Shown here: in pieces, positions 16,460 to 25,950 of the stretch
Numbering within the stretch: the first letter of the stretch is position 1
Layout of the letters: every line of letters begins with the position of its first letter
Source: Reyranellaceae bacterium
Lineage (GTDB): Bacteria; Pseudomonadota; Alphaproteobacteria; Reyranellales; Reyranellaceae
Direction of reading: 5' to 3'
NCBI GenBank assembly: GCA_022844045.1
Contig: JALHMM010000023.1
Coordinates: 1 to 64,000, forward strand
Length of the DNA: 64,000 nucleotides
Position numbers and translations under genes: made by a program
The notes under the pieces: model-generated
Databases searched by the model: none
What the model was told of the DNA's origin: nothing
Seen by the model: only the letters and a program-made list of their open reading frames with translations

Positions 16460-17479
16460 ATGACCGACCGCAAGCCCAGCCGGCTGAGCGCCGACATCGA
16501 TCTCGAAGCCGACGGCAAGCGCACCGGTTTCGTGCGCATCCCGCATTCCGTGCACCGCTCCGCCTATGGCTGGCTGCCGCTGCCGATCGCCTGCATCAAC
16601 AACGGCGACGGCCCCCGCGTGTTGCTGATGGCCGGCAACCATGGCGACGAGTGGGAGGGCCAGCTCGCATTGGGCAAGCTGATCCGCACGCTGGAGCCGA
16701 AGAACGTGCGCGGCAAGCTCACCATCCTGCCGTCGTCGAACTTTCCGGCGGCGATGGCCGGCATGCGCACCTCGCCGATCGACGAGGGCAACTTGAACCG
16801 CTCGTTCCCCGGCAATCCCGACGGCACGGTTACGCAGCAGATCGCCTATTTCATCGAGCATTCACTGATGCCGAAGTGCCAATTCCACTTCGATCTGCAT
16901 TCCGGCGGCAGCTCACTGAACTACATTCCCAGCAGCTTGTGCCGGCTCGACCCCGATCCAGCGCGGCGCAAGGCGCAGATCGCGCGGATGCGCGCCTTTG
17001 GTGCACCCATTGGCTATGTCAGCACGTCGCCGCAGGGCGACGAGCGCACCGCGACGTCGGCGGCGATGCGCCAGGGCGTCGAGCACATGGGTACCGAACT
17101 CGCCGGCGCTGGCGCGGTGACGCCGGCGGCGCTGAAGATCGCCGAGGAAGGCCTGCTGCGCGTGCTGGCGCATATCGGTGTGTTGCACGGCCTCGATATC
17201 CCGCCGCCGCCCAGGACGCCGACGCGGCTGATGCGTGTCGAAGGGCCGGACTACTATGTCTACGCGCCCGACGGCGGCGTATTCGAGCCGTTGGTCGAGC
17301 TCGGCGACGATGTCGTCGCGGGACAGCCGGCGGCGCGCGTGCATCAGCACGACACGCCGTGGCGCGAGCCTGTGGTGGCGCGGTTCGCGCGCGCCGGCAC
17401 GGTGATCTGCAAGCGCCAGCCCGGTCGTACCGAGCGTGGCGATTGCCTGTTCCACCTCGCGACGGATTACGTCGAGTAG
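16460..17479 (+). CDS. Succinylglutamate desuccinylase / aspartoacylase family deacylase
   Basis: A 339-residue zinc carboxypeptidase-like amidohydrolase (AstE_AspA family). The zinc site is seen as GNHGDEWEG (His and Glu) and FDLHSGGSS (second His). NLNRSFPG is the usual substrate-arginine region. The C-terminal beta domain (from about 255) reads YYVYAPDGGVFEPLVELGD. Such enzymes remove acyl groups from N-acyl amino acids; DoeB-type N-acetyl-diaminobutyrate deacetylases look similar. The ATG at 16460 has AGGAG 4 nt upstream. It follows a palindromic repeat, so co-transcription with the PEP-mutase-like gene is uncertain. Confidence 0.83.
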   Translation: MTDRKPSRLSADIDLEADGKRTGFVRIPHSVHRSAYGWLPLPIACINNGDGPRVLLMAGNHGDEWEGQLALGKLIRTLEPKNVRGKLTILPSSNFPAAMAGMRTSPIDEGNLNRSFPGNPDGTVTQQIAYFIEHSLMPKCQFHFDLHSGGSSLNYIPSSLCRLDPDPARRKAQIARMRAFGAPIGYVSTSPQGDERTATSAAMRQGVEHMGTELAGAGAVTPAALKIAEEGLLRVLAHIGVLHGLDIPPPPRTPTRLMRVEGPDYYVYAPDGGVFEPLVELGDDVVAGQPAARVHQHDTPWREPVVARFARAGTVICKRQPGRTERGDCLFHLATDYVE

Positions 17480-17483
17480 GGTG

Positions 17484-17864
17484 CTACTCCGCCGCCTGCC
17501 GCGCGGTGGCCGGCGCCGTCGCGTCCTCGACCAGCCACTTGCGGCCGAGCCCGGCGAGCTGGTCGAGCACGCCACGCAGCTCGTGCCCGCGCGCCGCCAG
17601 CGCATAGGTTACCTTGGGTGGGATGGTCGCCTCGTAGTGGCGCGTGACCAGGCCGGCCTGCTCGAGCGAGCGCAGCCGCTCGGTCAGCATCTTCGCCGAC
17701 ACGCCGGTGACGCGCCGTTTCAGCTCGCCGAAGCGCTGCGGGCCGTGCTCACCCAGCGTGTAGAGGATGTAGGTCGTCCACGGCCCCATCAGCAGCCGCA
17801 GGATGAAGTCCATTGGACAGGATGCGGGATCGTCCCCGCCGCCGTTCTTGCCCTTCAACGTCAT
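17484..17864 (-). CDS. HxlR-family transcriptional regulator
   Basis: A 126-residue winged-helix protein. The N-terminal CPMDFILRLLMGPWTTYILY, the recognition region RFGELKRRVTGVSAKMLTER and the wing GLVTRHYEATIPPKVTYAL are standard for HxlR/MarR-like regulators. One cysteine (residue 16) lies just before the first helix; in related redox or quinone-responsive HxlR proteins a cysteine there senses the signal. It is transcribed away from the flavodoxin-like gene, and the 170-base gap holds repeated AT-rich elements that may be its operators. Confidence 0.9.
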   Translation of the reverse strand: MTLKGKNGGGDDPASCPMDFILRLLMGPWTTYILYTLGEHGPQRFGELKRRVTGVSAKMLTERLRSLEQAGLVTRHYEATIPPKVTYALAARGHELRGVLDQLAGLGRKWLVEDATAPATARQAAE

Positions 17865-17918
17865 GGTCGGAAATCCTCGGCCCGATTGCGTGATGGCGAT
17901 GATTTGGGGATTGTTGGC

Positions 17919-17989
17919 AGTTACAACAAGGTACCTACTTTAAAAAGGTTTGCCTTGCGTCCATCTCCCTCAAGTAACAAAAGGTAATC
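17919..17989. promoter_or_regulatory. Repeated GTTACAA..AAGGTA elements between hxlR-type gene and reductase gene
   Basis: AGTTACAACAAGGTACC (17919-17935) and AAGTAACAAAAGGTAATC (17972-17989) are similar direct repeats about 53 bases apart. A further GGTTACC occurs at about 18000. They lie in an AT-rich divergent gap and are good candidates for HxlR binding sites. Confidence 0.45.
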
Positions 17990-18034
17990 AGAGAGAAACT
18001 GGTTACCAAATCGTACTCTGAAGGAGAGACCACC

Positions 18035-18628
18035 ATGGTCAGTGTCGCTGTCGTCTATCACTCCGGCTTCGGTCACACCCAGGCGCTGGCCGAAGCCGTC
18101 GCCACCGGCGCCCGCTCGGTCGGCAATTCGATCAGCGTCTCGCTGATCCCGGTCGCCGAGGCCGAGGCCCGCGGCGAGGAGCTGGATCGCGCCGACGCCA
18201 TCATCTTCGGCTCGCCCACCTACATGGGCAGCGTCTCGGCGGAGTTCGCCAAGTTCAAGGACTGGACCTCCAAGCGCTGGTACGCAGACGCTTGGAAGGA
18301 CAAGATCGCCGCCGGCTTTACCGGGTCGGCGTCATGGAGCGGTGACAAGCTCAACACGCTGAGTCAGATCATGGCGTTGGCCATGCAGCACGGCATGGTC
18401 TGGGTGGGCCTTGGCCTGAAGCCCGGAAACAACCATTCCAAGGGCAGCAACGCCGACCTCAACCGTGTCGGTTCTTTCCTCGGCGCCATGGCGCAGGCCA
18501 ACGCTGACCAAGGCGTCGAGGGCATCGCGCCAAGCGATTTCGCCACTATGGAGGCGCTGGGCAGGCGCGTCGCCGAGATCGCCCGCCGCCATAAGGTCGG
18601 CTCAGCCGAACTGGCGCGGGCTGCCTGA
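18035..18628 (+). CDS. Flavodoxin-fold NAD(P)H-dependent oxidoreductase (WrbA-like)
   Basis: A 197-residue flavoprotein with the FMN-binding start VAVVYHSGFGHTQALAEAV, the second loop FGSPTYMGSVSAEFAKF and a third near GFTGSASWSGDK. WrbA-type enzymes reduce quinones by two electrons. GAAGGAGAG lies 8 nt before the ATG. The divergent HxlR gene is a common partner of such reductases, which supports induction by electrophiles or quinones; the inducer is not visible. Confidence 0.88.
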   Translation: MVSVAVVYHSGFGHTQALAEAVATGARSVGNSISVSLIPVAEAEARGEELDRADAIIFGSPTYMGSVSAEFAKFKDWTSKRWYADAWKDKIAAGFTGSASWSGDKLNTLSQIMALAMQHGMVWVGLGLKPGNNHSKGSNADLNRVGSFLGAMAQANADQGVEGIAPSDFATMEALGRRVAEIARRHKVGSAELARAA

Positions 18629-18654
18629 GGTTCAACCACGAACCAAGGTAAAGA

Positions 18655-18684
18655 CGGACGATGGCGCTCGCGCGCCATCGTCCG
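18655..18684. terminator. Strong hairpin after the reductase gene
   Basis: A perfect 13-bp stem (CGGACGATGGCGC and its complement) has a 4-nt loop, 27 bases after the stop codon. No T-run follows, so it may protect the 3' end or act with Rho rather than as a classical terminator. The rest of the 286-base gap up to the formate dehydrogenase gene shows no clear structure. Confidence 0.5.
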
Positions 18685-18914
18685 AGGCTCTGCTGCGAGT
18701 GCGTCGCAGTACTTGTTCTTGATCTGGTGGACAGGCGGTCACGAGTGCCGCGCAACTGTCACACTGTGCGTTGATTCCCACAGGTAGCTGGCGGATACTT
18801 TCGTCAGACGAAAGAGTGCGCAATGAACGCACGGGTCGGGGAGCGAAGCGCAACCAGTCATCGCGGACACGCCGCGAGGCCGCTCTCCGCCGACGCAATC
18901 GTCGAGGAGGTGCC

Positions 18915-21900
18915 ATGGGCTCGATGAACATCACCAGGCGCGGTGCGCTGAAGCTGACAGCCGCGAGTGTGGGCGCCTCGACGCTCACCGCGCTGGGCTT
19001 CTCGCCGGCGCAGGCGCAAGGCGCGGTGCGCGCCTTCAAGCTCGATCGCACGACCGAGACACGCAACACCTGCCCGTACTGCTCGGTGGGCTGCGGCGTG
19101 ATCATGTACTCGGTGGGCGATCGCTCGAAGAATGTCACCGGCAAGATCATCCATATCGAGGGTGATCCCGATCATCCGACCAACCGCGGCACGCTCTGTC
19201 CCAAGGGCGCCGGGCTGATCGATTTCATCAACGCCAAGACGCGCCTGCAGTACCCCGAGTACCGCGCGCCCGGCGGCAAGGAGTGGAAGCGCATCTCCTG
19301 GGACGAGGCGATCGACAAGATCGCGCGTCACGTCAAGGCCGACCGCGACAAGAACTTCATCGCCAAGAACGCCGATGGCCAGACGGTGAACCGCTGGCTG
19401 ACGACCGGCTTCCTGGCGGCCTCCGCGACCACCAACGAGACGGCATGGATCACCTACAAGGCGGTGCGATCCATGGGGATGGTCGTCTTCGATAATCAGG
19501 CGAGGGTTTGACACGGTCCGACGGTGTCCAGTTTGGGCCCGACTTTCGGACGCGGTGCGATGACGAACCTGTGGGCTGATATCAAGAACACGGATCTCGT
19601 CGTGATCATGGGCGGCAACGCCGCCGAAGCGCATCCCTGCGGCTTCAAGTGGGTGACGGAAGCCAAGCACCACAAGAAAGCCAAGCTGATCGTGGTCGAT
19701 CCGCGCTTCACGCGCTCGGCGGCGATGTCGGATCTCTTCATCCAGATCCGGCCGGGTACCGACATCGCCTTCCTGGGCGGCGTCATCAAGTACCTGCTCG
19801 ACAACGACAAGCTGCAGAAGGAATACGTCCTCAACTACACCAACGCGGCCTACATCCTGCGGTCCGACTACAAGTTCGAGGACGGCCTGTTCTCGGGCTA
19901 CGACGAGGCCAAGCGCGACTACAACCGCGCCAGCTGGGAGTACGAGTTCGGCGACGACGGCTTCGTCAAGGCCGATACGACCCTGCAGGATCCGCGCTGC
20001 GTCTTCCAGGTGATGAAGGCGCATTTCTCGCGCTACACCCCTGAAATGGTCGAGCGCATCACCGGCGCGGCGAAGGACAAGTTCCTCGAGGCGTGCAAGT
20101 GGATCGCCGAGACGTCGGCGCCCGACAAGGTGATGACGTCGATGTACGCGCTGGGCTGGACCCAGCACTCCAAGGGCTCGCAGAACATCCGCACCATGGC
20201 GATGATCCAACTGCTGCTGGGCAATATCGGCTTGGCCGGCGGCGGCATGAACGCGCTGCGCGGGCACTCCAACATCCAGGGCCTGACCGATATCGGCCTG
20301 ATGAGCAACCTGATCCCCGGCTACCTGACGTTGCCGACGGACGCGCAGGCCGACTTCGCGGCCTACATGCGGCCGCGCGGCTTCAAGCCGCTACGGCCCG
20401 GCCAGACCAGCTTCTGGCAGAACTACGACAAGTTCTTCGTCTCCTTCATGAAGGCGATGTGGGGCCCCGCGGCGACCAAGGAGAACGACTGGGCCTACGA
20501 CTATCTGCCCAAGCTCGACGTCGGTTCCTACGACGTCCTGCGCGGCTGGGAGATGATGCACCAGGGCAAGATCAACGGGTACTTCTGCCAGGGCTTCAAC
20601 CCGCTGATGTCGTTCCCCAACCGCCGCAAGATGCAGGCGGCGATGGAGAAGCTGAAGTTCCTCGTCGTCATCGACCCGCTGGCCACCGAGACCAGCGAGT
20701 TCTGGCAGAACCACGGCGAGCACAATCCGGTCGACCCGGCGAAGATCCAGACCGAGGTGTTCCGTCTGCCGACGACGGTATTCGCCGAGGAGAATGGCTC
20801 GCTGGTCAACTCGGGTCGTTGGCTGCAGTGGCACTGGAAGGGCGCCGAGCCGCCGGGCGAAGCGATCACCGACATCGAGATCATGGCGAAGATCTTCCTG
20901 AAGGTGCGCGAGCTGTATCGCAAGGAAGGCGGCGCCTTCCCCGATCCGATCGTCAACCTGACCTGGGAGTACGAGAACCCGGCCTTCCCGAATCCGGAGG
21001 AACTCGCGCGCGAGCTCAACGGCCGCGCGCTGGCCGACGTGCCCGATCCGCGCGATCCGGCGAGGTTGGTCCTGCGCAAGGGTCAGCAGCTCTCGGGCTT
21101 CGGCGAGCTGCGCAACGACGGCGCGACCATGGGCGGTTGCTGGATCTACTCCGGCTGCTGGACCGAGGCGGGCAATCAGATGGCGCGACGCGACAACACC
21201 GATCCGGGCGGTCTCGGGCTCACGCCGAAATGGGCGTGGTCGTGGCCGGCCAATCGCCGCATTCTCTACAACCGCGCTTCCGCCGACGCGAAGGGCGATC
21301 CCTTCAACCCGAAGCAGAAGCAGATCTGGTGGAACGGCGAGCGTTGGACCGGCTTCGACGTGCCCGACTACGGGCCGTTGGTGAAGCCCGAAGCCAGCGT
21401 CGGTCCGTTCATCATGAACCAGGAGGGAACGGCGCGGCTGTTCACCCGGGGCATGATGCGCGACGGACCATTCCCGGAGCACTACGAGCCTTTCGAGGCG
21501 CCGGTGGCCAACGCGCTGCACCCGAAGGTCGGACCTAATCCAGTCGCCCGCGTCTTCAAGGGCGATATGGAGCAGTTCGGCAAGGCCAGCGACTTCCCGA
21601 TCGTCGCCACGACCTATCGCCTCACCGAGCACTTCCACTTCTGGTCCAAGCACGTGCGCATCAACGCGAGCACGCAGCCCCAGGAGTTCATCGAGCTCGG
21701 CGAGGAACTGGCCAAGGAGAAGGGCATCTCGAGCGGCGACCTGATCGAGATGCGCTCCAACCGCGGCCGCGTGAAGGCCGTCGCCGTTGTCACCAAGCGC
21801 ATCAAGGCGCTGAAGATCGACGGCAAGATGGTGCACACCGTGGGCATCCCGCTGCACTGGGGCTTCACCGGCGAAACCAAGAAGGGCTTCGGCTGCAACC

Positions 21901-21995
21901 AGCTGACGCCCTACGTGGGCGACGCGAACATCGAGACGCCGGAGTACAAGGCGTTCCTGGTGGACGTGAAGAAGCTCGGCACGACGGCGGCATAG
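18915..21995 (+). CDS. fdnG: Formate dehydrogenase catalytic subunit, selenocysteine-containing
   Basis: A 1026-residue molybdenum or tungsten bis-MGD enzyme that oxidises formate, read through a UGA at 19509-19511 (Sec199). The order is: Tat signal with [14 protein letters not shown]; a [4Fe-4S] site with Cys53, Cys56, Cys60 and Cys95; [20 protein letters not shown], then UGA, then HGPTV. In E. coli FdnG the same spot reads NQARV-Sec-HGPTV. The frame continues unbroken to 21995, giving the length expected for FdnG. A SECIS-like hairpin follows the UGA. Tat export places it on the periplasmic side with the next two subunits. GAGGAGG lies 5 nt before the ATG. Translation needs SelA-D, not in the window. 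Confidence 0.95.
19523..19540 (+). promoter_or_regulatory. SECIS element for Sec199 of formate dehydrogenase
   Basis: Immediately after the UGA, GG-U-GUCCA and UGGGC-CC pair around a short loop, leaving a single bulged U. Counting the U of UGA as 1, the bulged U is at 17 and the loop G and U are at 23 and 24. These are the positions that matter for SelB binding in the E. coli fdhF element. Confidence 0.88.
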
Positions 21996-22005
21996 GGAGG
22001 CGACG

Positions 22006-22905
22006 ATGAGCAGTCTTCAGTCTCTCGACATCCAGCGCCGCTCGGCGACGGTGACGCAATCGCCCAGCCAGCGCGAATCGACCGAGATCGCCAAGCTGAT
22101 CGACGTCTCGCGTTGCATCGGCTGCAAGGCCTGCCAGGCCGCGTGCCTGGAATGGAACGACCTGCGCGAGGAGGTCGGCGTCAATGTCGGCGTCTACGAC
22201 AACCCGCACGACCTGACGGAGAACACCTGGACGCTGATGCGGTTCACGGAGATCGATGTCGATGGCCGCTTCGAATGGCTGATCCGCAAGGACGGCTGCA
22301 TGCACTGCGCCGATCCGGGCTGCCTGAAGGCCTGCCCGGCGCCCGGCGCGATCGTGCAGTACAAGAACGGCATCGTCGACTTCATCTCGGAGAATTGCAT
22401 CGGCTGCGGCTATTGCGTGAAGGGCTGCCCCTTCAACATCCCGCGCATCTCCAAGAAGGACGCCAAGGCGTACAAGTGCTCGTTGTGCTCCGACCGCGTC
22501 GCCGTCGGCCAGGCGCCGGCCTGCGCCAAGGTCTGCCCGACGCAGGCGATCTCCTTCGGCACCAAGAAGGACATGGCCGCCTGGGCCGACAAGCGCATCG
22601 CCGATCTCAGGGAGCGCGGCTACAAGAGCGCTGGGCTCTACGACCCGCCGGGTGTGGGCGGCACGCATGTGATGTACGTGCTCAAGCATGCCGACCGGCC
22701 GCAGATCTACGCCGGCCTGCCCAAGGACCCGAAGATCAGTCCGCTGGTCGAGTTCTGGAAAGGCGTGACCAAGCCGCTGGCGCTCGCGGGCGTAGGCCTG
22801 GCGGCGCTGATCGGCTTCTTCCACTATGTCACGCATGGACCGAACGAGGTCCAGGCGGAGGACGAAGAAGCCGCCGCCAAGGCGCGGCGCACGCCGGCGG
22901 AGTGA
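22006..22905 (+). CDS. fdnH: Formate dehydrogenase iron-sulfur subunit
   Basis: A 299-residue FdnH/FdxH-type protein that carries electrons from the catalytic subunit to the cytochrome. Four ferredoxin-type cysteine groups are seen: [37 protein letters not shown] and CSLCSDRV with CAKVCP. A membrane anchor helix lies at about residues 250-270 ([21 protein letters not shown]), as in E. coli. The C-terminus is an acidic alanine-rich tail. It starts 10 bases after the catalytic gene with GGGAGG upstream. Confidence 0.95.
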   Translation: MSSLQSLDIQRRSATVTQSPSQRESTEIAKLIDVSRCIGCKACQAACLEWNDLREEVGVNVGVYDNPHDLTENTWTLMRFTEIDVDGRFEWLIRKDGCMHCADPGCLKACPAPGAIVQYKNGIVDFISENCIGCGYCVKGCPFNIPRISKKDAKAYKCSLCSDRVAVGQAPACAKVCPTQAISFGTKKDMAAWADKRIADLRERGYKSAGLYDPPGVGGTHVMYVLKHADRPQIYAGLPKDPKISPLVEFWKGVTKPLALAGVGLAALIGFFHYVTHGPNEVQAEDEEAAAKARRTPAE

Positions 22906-22979
22906 TCGCCGGCGTGGCAACGAGTGGCGCGGGAGCCGGCGTACCCGGCCCCGCTCGGTAGTACAGGGAGGGCCAGGAC

Positions 22980-23612
22980 ATGGCCGACAAGAGCAACATC
23001 CTCGACCGCTACACCACGGGTGCGCGGCTCAACCACTGGATCAACGCCATCCTGATGATATGCTTGGTGCTGTCGGGCATGGCGCTGTTCCATCCCTCGC
23101 TGTTCTTCCTGACCGATCTGTTCGGCGGTGGATCAATGGCGCGCATCGTCCATCCCTGGATCGGCGTGCTGGCGATGCTGAGCTTCCTCGGCCTGTTCAT
23201 CCGTTTCTGGCGTTACAATTTGTGGACCAGGGACGACAGCGCCTGGATGCGCAGCGTCAAGCACGTGGTGTCGGGCGACGAGGCCAAGGTGCCGGAGGCC
23301 GGCAAGTACAATGCCGGCCAGAAGCTGGTCTTCTGGCTGATGTCGATCCTCACCATCCTGCTGCTGACCAGCGGGCTCGCCATGTGGGACTCGCAGTTCG
23401 GCGAGTACACCACGATCGAGCAGAAGCGCCTGGCGGTGGTCGTGCATGCCGCCGCCGCGGTGCTGCTGCTGATCGTGGTGATCACCCACATCTACGCCGC
23501 GATCTGGATCCGCGGCACGATCCGCGGCATGACGCGCGGTTCGGTCACCGGCGGCTGGGCGTGGCGCCATCACCGCAAGTGGCTGCGTGAGGAAGTGGGC
23601 AAGACCAAGTGA
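22980..23612 (+). CDS. fdnI: Formate dehydrogenase cytochrome b556 subunit
   Basis: A 210-residue integral membrane protein with four predicted helices. Haem-ligand histidines are expected in the first (LNHWINAILM), in the second near HPWIG, and in the fourth (VVHAAAAVLLLIVVITHIYA). FdnI passes electrons to quinone. GGGAGG precedes the ATG. Its stop codon TGA overlaps the GTG start of fdhE, so the two are translationally coupled. Confidence 0.94.
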   Translation: MADKSNILDRYTTGARLNHWINAILMICLVLSGMALFHPSLFFLTDLFGGGSMARIVHPWIGVLAMLSFLGLFIRFWRYNLWTRDDSAWMRSVKHVVSGDEAKVPEAGKYNAGQKLVFWLMSILTILLLTSGLAMWDSQFGEYTTIEQKRLAVVVHAAAAVLLLIVVITHIYAAIWIRGTIRGMTRGSVTGGWAWRHHRKWLREEVGKTK

Positions 23613-24568
23613 GTCTCAAAGGACGCGTCGTCCCCGATCCGGTCGATATCGGCCAGATCGCGGCGCCGCCCTTCGTTCGCTTGCCCGACATCGCCACGCT
23701 CTTCGCAGCGCGCGCGGCGCGGCTCGACGCGCTGGCGCCGGGCAACCCGCTCGAGCCGTTTCTGCGCTTTGTCGCCGATATCGCGCGCGCCCAGCACAAG
23801 GCCGCGGTCGCGTTGCCTCCAGGCACGCCGCCCGGCGATGACCACGTCGCTTTCTGCAAGGCGCACGGCTTCGCGCTGATCGAGCGGCTCACCTGGGCGC
23901 GCGACTCCTCGTTCGTATCGGGCGCGCGCGCGCTCGCGAGCGCGCTCGAGGGCGTGACGATGCCCGAGGCGGCCGCGAACGCGCTGGCCGCCTTCGCCGC
24001 GCGTGACGACAAGTCGATCGACGCCCTGGCCGATCGCCTGCTGCGCGACGAGCACGAACCGTGGGACATGGCCGAACTGCCACTGGTCGCGGCGGCGCTG
24101 GAACTGCATTGGGCGCGCATGGCGGCGGCGCTCGACCCGGCGGCGCCGGCGCCGCTGGAGCCGCGCAACCTCTGCCCGGTCTGCGGCTCGACCGCGCTGG
24201 CCTCGGTGATCGAGGCGGCCGCCGGCCGGCAAGGCTCGCGCTTCCTGTGCTGCGGCCTGTGCCAGACGCACTGGAACTACACCCGCATCCAGTGTGCCCA
24301 TTGCGTCTCGACCAAGGGCATCGCCTACCACCATATCGAGGGCGGTTCGAAGGCCGTGCGCGCCGAGACCTGCGACGAGTGCCACACCTACACCAAGGCG
24401 CTCTACCGCGAGGAAGCGCCCGACCTCGATCCGGTGGCCGACGATCTCGCGACCCTGCCGCTCGATCTCCTCGTCAGCGAAGCCGGCTGGCGGCGCGCGC
24501 GGCTGAACTGGTACCTGATGCCGCAGGACGAGGAGGCGCCCGAGCCACTCAGCGCGACCACCGCGTGA
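23609..24568 (+). CDS. fdhE: Formate dehydrogenase accessory protein FdhE
   Basis: A 319-residue cytosolic protein needed to make active formate dehydrogenase. The C-terminal half has the four cysteine pairs of the family, probably for iron or zinc: CPVC (about 188), CCGLC (about 213), CAHC (about 230) and CDEC (about 254). The N-terminal half is helical and alanine-rich. It starts at a GTG that overlaps the fdnI stop, and its own stop overlaps the GTG start of the next gene. The context and motifs make the call firm. Confidence 0.93.
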   Translation: MSLKGRVVPDPVDIGQIAAPPFVRLPDIATLFAARAARLDALAPGNPLEPFLRFVADIARAQHKAAVALPPGTPPGDDHVAFCKAHGFALIERLTWARDSSFVSGARALASALEGVTMPEAAANALAAFAARDDKSIDALADRLLRDEHEPWDMAELPLVAAALELHWARMAAALDPAAPAPLEPRNLCPVCGSTALASVIEAAAGRQGSRFLCCGLCQTHWNYTRIQCAHCVSTKGIAYHHIEGGSKAVRAETCDECHTYTKALYREEAPDLDPVADDLATLPLDLLVSEAGWRRARLNWYLMPQDEEAPEPLSATTA

Positions 24569-25341
24569 TCGGCGCGCTGCGCAAATGGATGGCCGGTCGC
24601 GAACCGGTCGACGCGGCGCTGGCACGTGCGCGCGCCGCTTTCGATGCCGGCGATATCGGCGTCGCCTTCGACCTCTGGCATGCGCTGGCGCATCGCGGCG
24701 TGGCGCGCGCGCAGGCCAATCTGGGCGGCCTGTTCGCCGGCGGTGTTGGCGTCGAGCACGACGACGACGAGGCGGTGCGCTGGTTCCGCATCGCCGCCGA
24801 GGCCGGAGACGCCGTGGCGCAGCAGAATCTGGCGCTGATGTACTACGAGGGCCGCGGCACCGACGGCGACCTGACGCAGGCCGCGCGCTGGTATGCGCGC
24901 GCCGCCGAGGCAGGCGAGACCGAGGCGCAAAACATGCTGAGCTGGATGGCCTACGAGGGCGTCGGCATGGAGCGCGACGTGGCGGTGGCGCGACGCTGGG
25001 CCGAAGCGGCCGCGGCCGCTGGCAGTGCCTCGGCGATGGCTCGGCTGGGCCAGATCTTCCACAACGCCGAAGGCGTGGAGCGCGATCCAGAGGCGGCGGC
25101 GGCGTGGTTCACCAAGGCGGCGCGGCTGGGCGATACCGAGGCCCAAGCGATGCTCGGCGCCGCCTATCACATGGGTCTGGGCGTTCCTCAGGATCAGATG
25201 CTCGCCTATCGCTGGCTGGCACGCGCGCAGCGCCGTGGTAACGAGGTGGCGGCGGGCTTCCTGCTGCGTGTGTCTCCGCTGCTGAGCGAGGCCGAGCGCG
25301 CCGAAGGCGAGCGGCTGATCGCGGCGGGCGATGGCGCGTAA
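24565..25341 (+). CDS. Sel1-like repeat (TPR-type) protein
   Basis: A 258-residue protein almost wholly made of about six Sel1 repeats, each near 36 residues (A...LG..Y..G.GV..D...A..W...AA..G...A pattern). No signal peptide or membrane helix is seen, so it is probably a cytosolic scaffold. The GTG start lies inside the fdhE stop codon (GTGA), so it is the last gene of the coupled formate dehydrogenase operon. This placement suggests a role in assembly or stability of that enzyme; there is no direct evidence. GC content and codon use match its neighbours. Confidence 0.82.
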   Translation: MIGALRKWMAGREPVDAALARARAAFDAGDIGVAFDLWHALAHRGVARAQANLGGLFAGGVGVEHDDDEAVRWFRIAAEAGDAVAQQNLALMYYEGRGTDGDLTQAARWYARAAEAGETEAQNMLSWMAYEGVGMERDVAVARRWAEAAAAAGSASAMARLGQIFHNAEGVERDPEAAAAWFTKAARLGDTEAQAMLGAAYHMGLGVPQDQMLAYRWLARAQRRGNEVAAGFLLRVSPLLSEAERAEGERLIAAGDGA

Positions 25342-25351
25342 GGTCTTCACT

Positions 25352-25478
25352 TACCCCGGAGGGGGAAGGTGCCCGAAGGGCGGAAGGGGGATGTCGAAGA
25401 CGAACAGAGGAGTCCGTCTTCGACGTCCCCCTTCCGTCAGCGCTGCGCGCTGCCACCTTCCCCTCCGCGGGAAGGTAA
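25352..25478. repeat. Second copy of the ~125-bp palindromic unit
   Basis: Ends ACCCCGGAGGGGGAAGGT and ACCTTCCCCTCCGCGGGAAG resemble the ends of the element at 12341. The inner pair GGGGGATGTCGAAGACG / CGTCTTCGACGTCCCCC is shared. Here the inner GCCCGAAGGGC and GCGCTGCGCGC modules sit on the opposite sides compared with the first copy. Confidence 0.75.
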
Positions 25479-25496
25479 GGGAGGAGAGGAACCACG

Positions 25497-25949
25497 ATGC
25501 CGGCCTTTGTCGACGACTTGCGACGGCGCGCGGAGGAGGCGGCGCGGATCGAGGCCGCCTATCGCACCGAGTCGCGCGACCGGCTGGCGGCGCTGGAGCA
25601 GGCGCGCGTGCTCGCCTATCGCCGGGTCGGGCTGATCGACGCGCTGGCCAAGTCGGTCGCCGCTGGCGAGGACCGCACGAGCGCGACCGACGCCGGCGTC
25701 ACGACGCTCTGCGATATGACAGGCTGGTCGTCGACCGACGCGGCCTATGACGAAGTCCGCACGCGGCTCAGCACAGTCGCCGACGAGGCCTGGCTCGCCG
25801 AGCATCCCGCCGAGGCCGACGGCAAGCCGGTCGACGTGGCGCTGGCATTCACGCGCTTTGAGGCATGGTACGCCGAACGCTTCGGCGCGGCCTTCACCTC
25901 GCTGATCGCGCGCGACGTGCCCAGCCTTACGCCGCTGGTCGACTTCTGA
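25497..25949 (+). CDS. Conserved-looking hypothetical protein, 150 aa
   Basis: Not recognised. The protein is acidic and mostly helical, with an N-terminal charged helix (DDLRRRAEEAARIEAAYRTE), no signal peptide and no membrane segment. The start has GGAGAGGAA just upstream. One base separates its stop from the next gene, so the two are probably co-transcribed. It follows a palindromic repeat after the Sel1-repeat gene, and the coding statistics look like those of neighbours. Confidence 0.7.
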   Translation: MPAFVDDLRRRAEEAARIEAAYRTESRDRLAALEQARVLAYRRVGLIDALAKSVAAGEDRTSATDAGVTTLCDMTGWSSTDAAYDEVRTRLSTVADEAWLAEHPAEADGKPVDVALAFTRFEAWYAERFGAAFTSLIARDVPSLTPLVDF

Positions 25950-25950
25950 C

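Noticed and set aside
19512-21995. Reading the downstream part of formate dehydrogenase as a separate gene
   Set aside because: The frame is continuous with the upstream part through a UGA in the selenocysteine position with a SECIS, so it is one gene.
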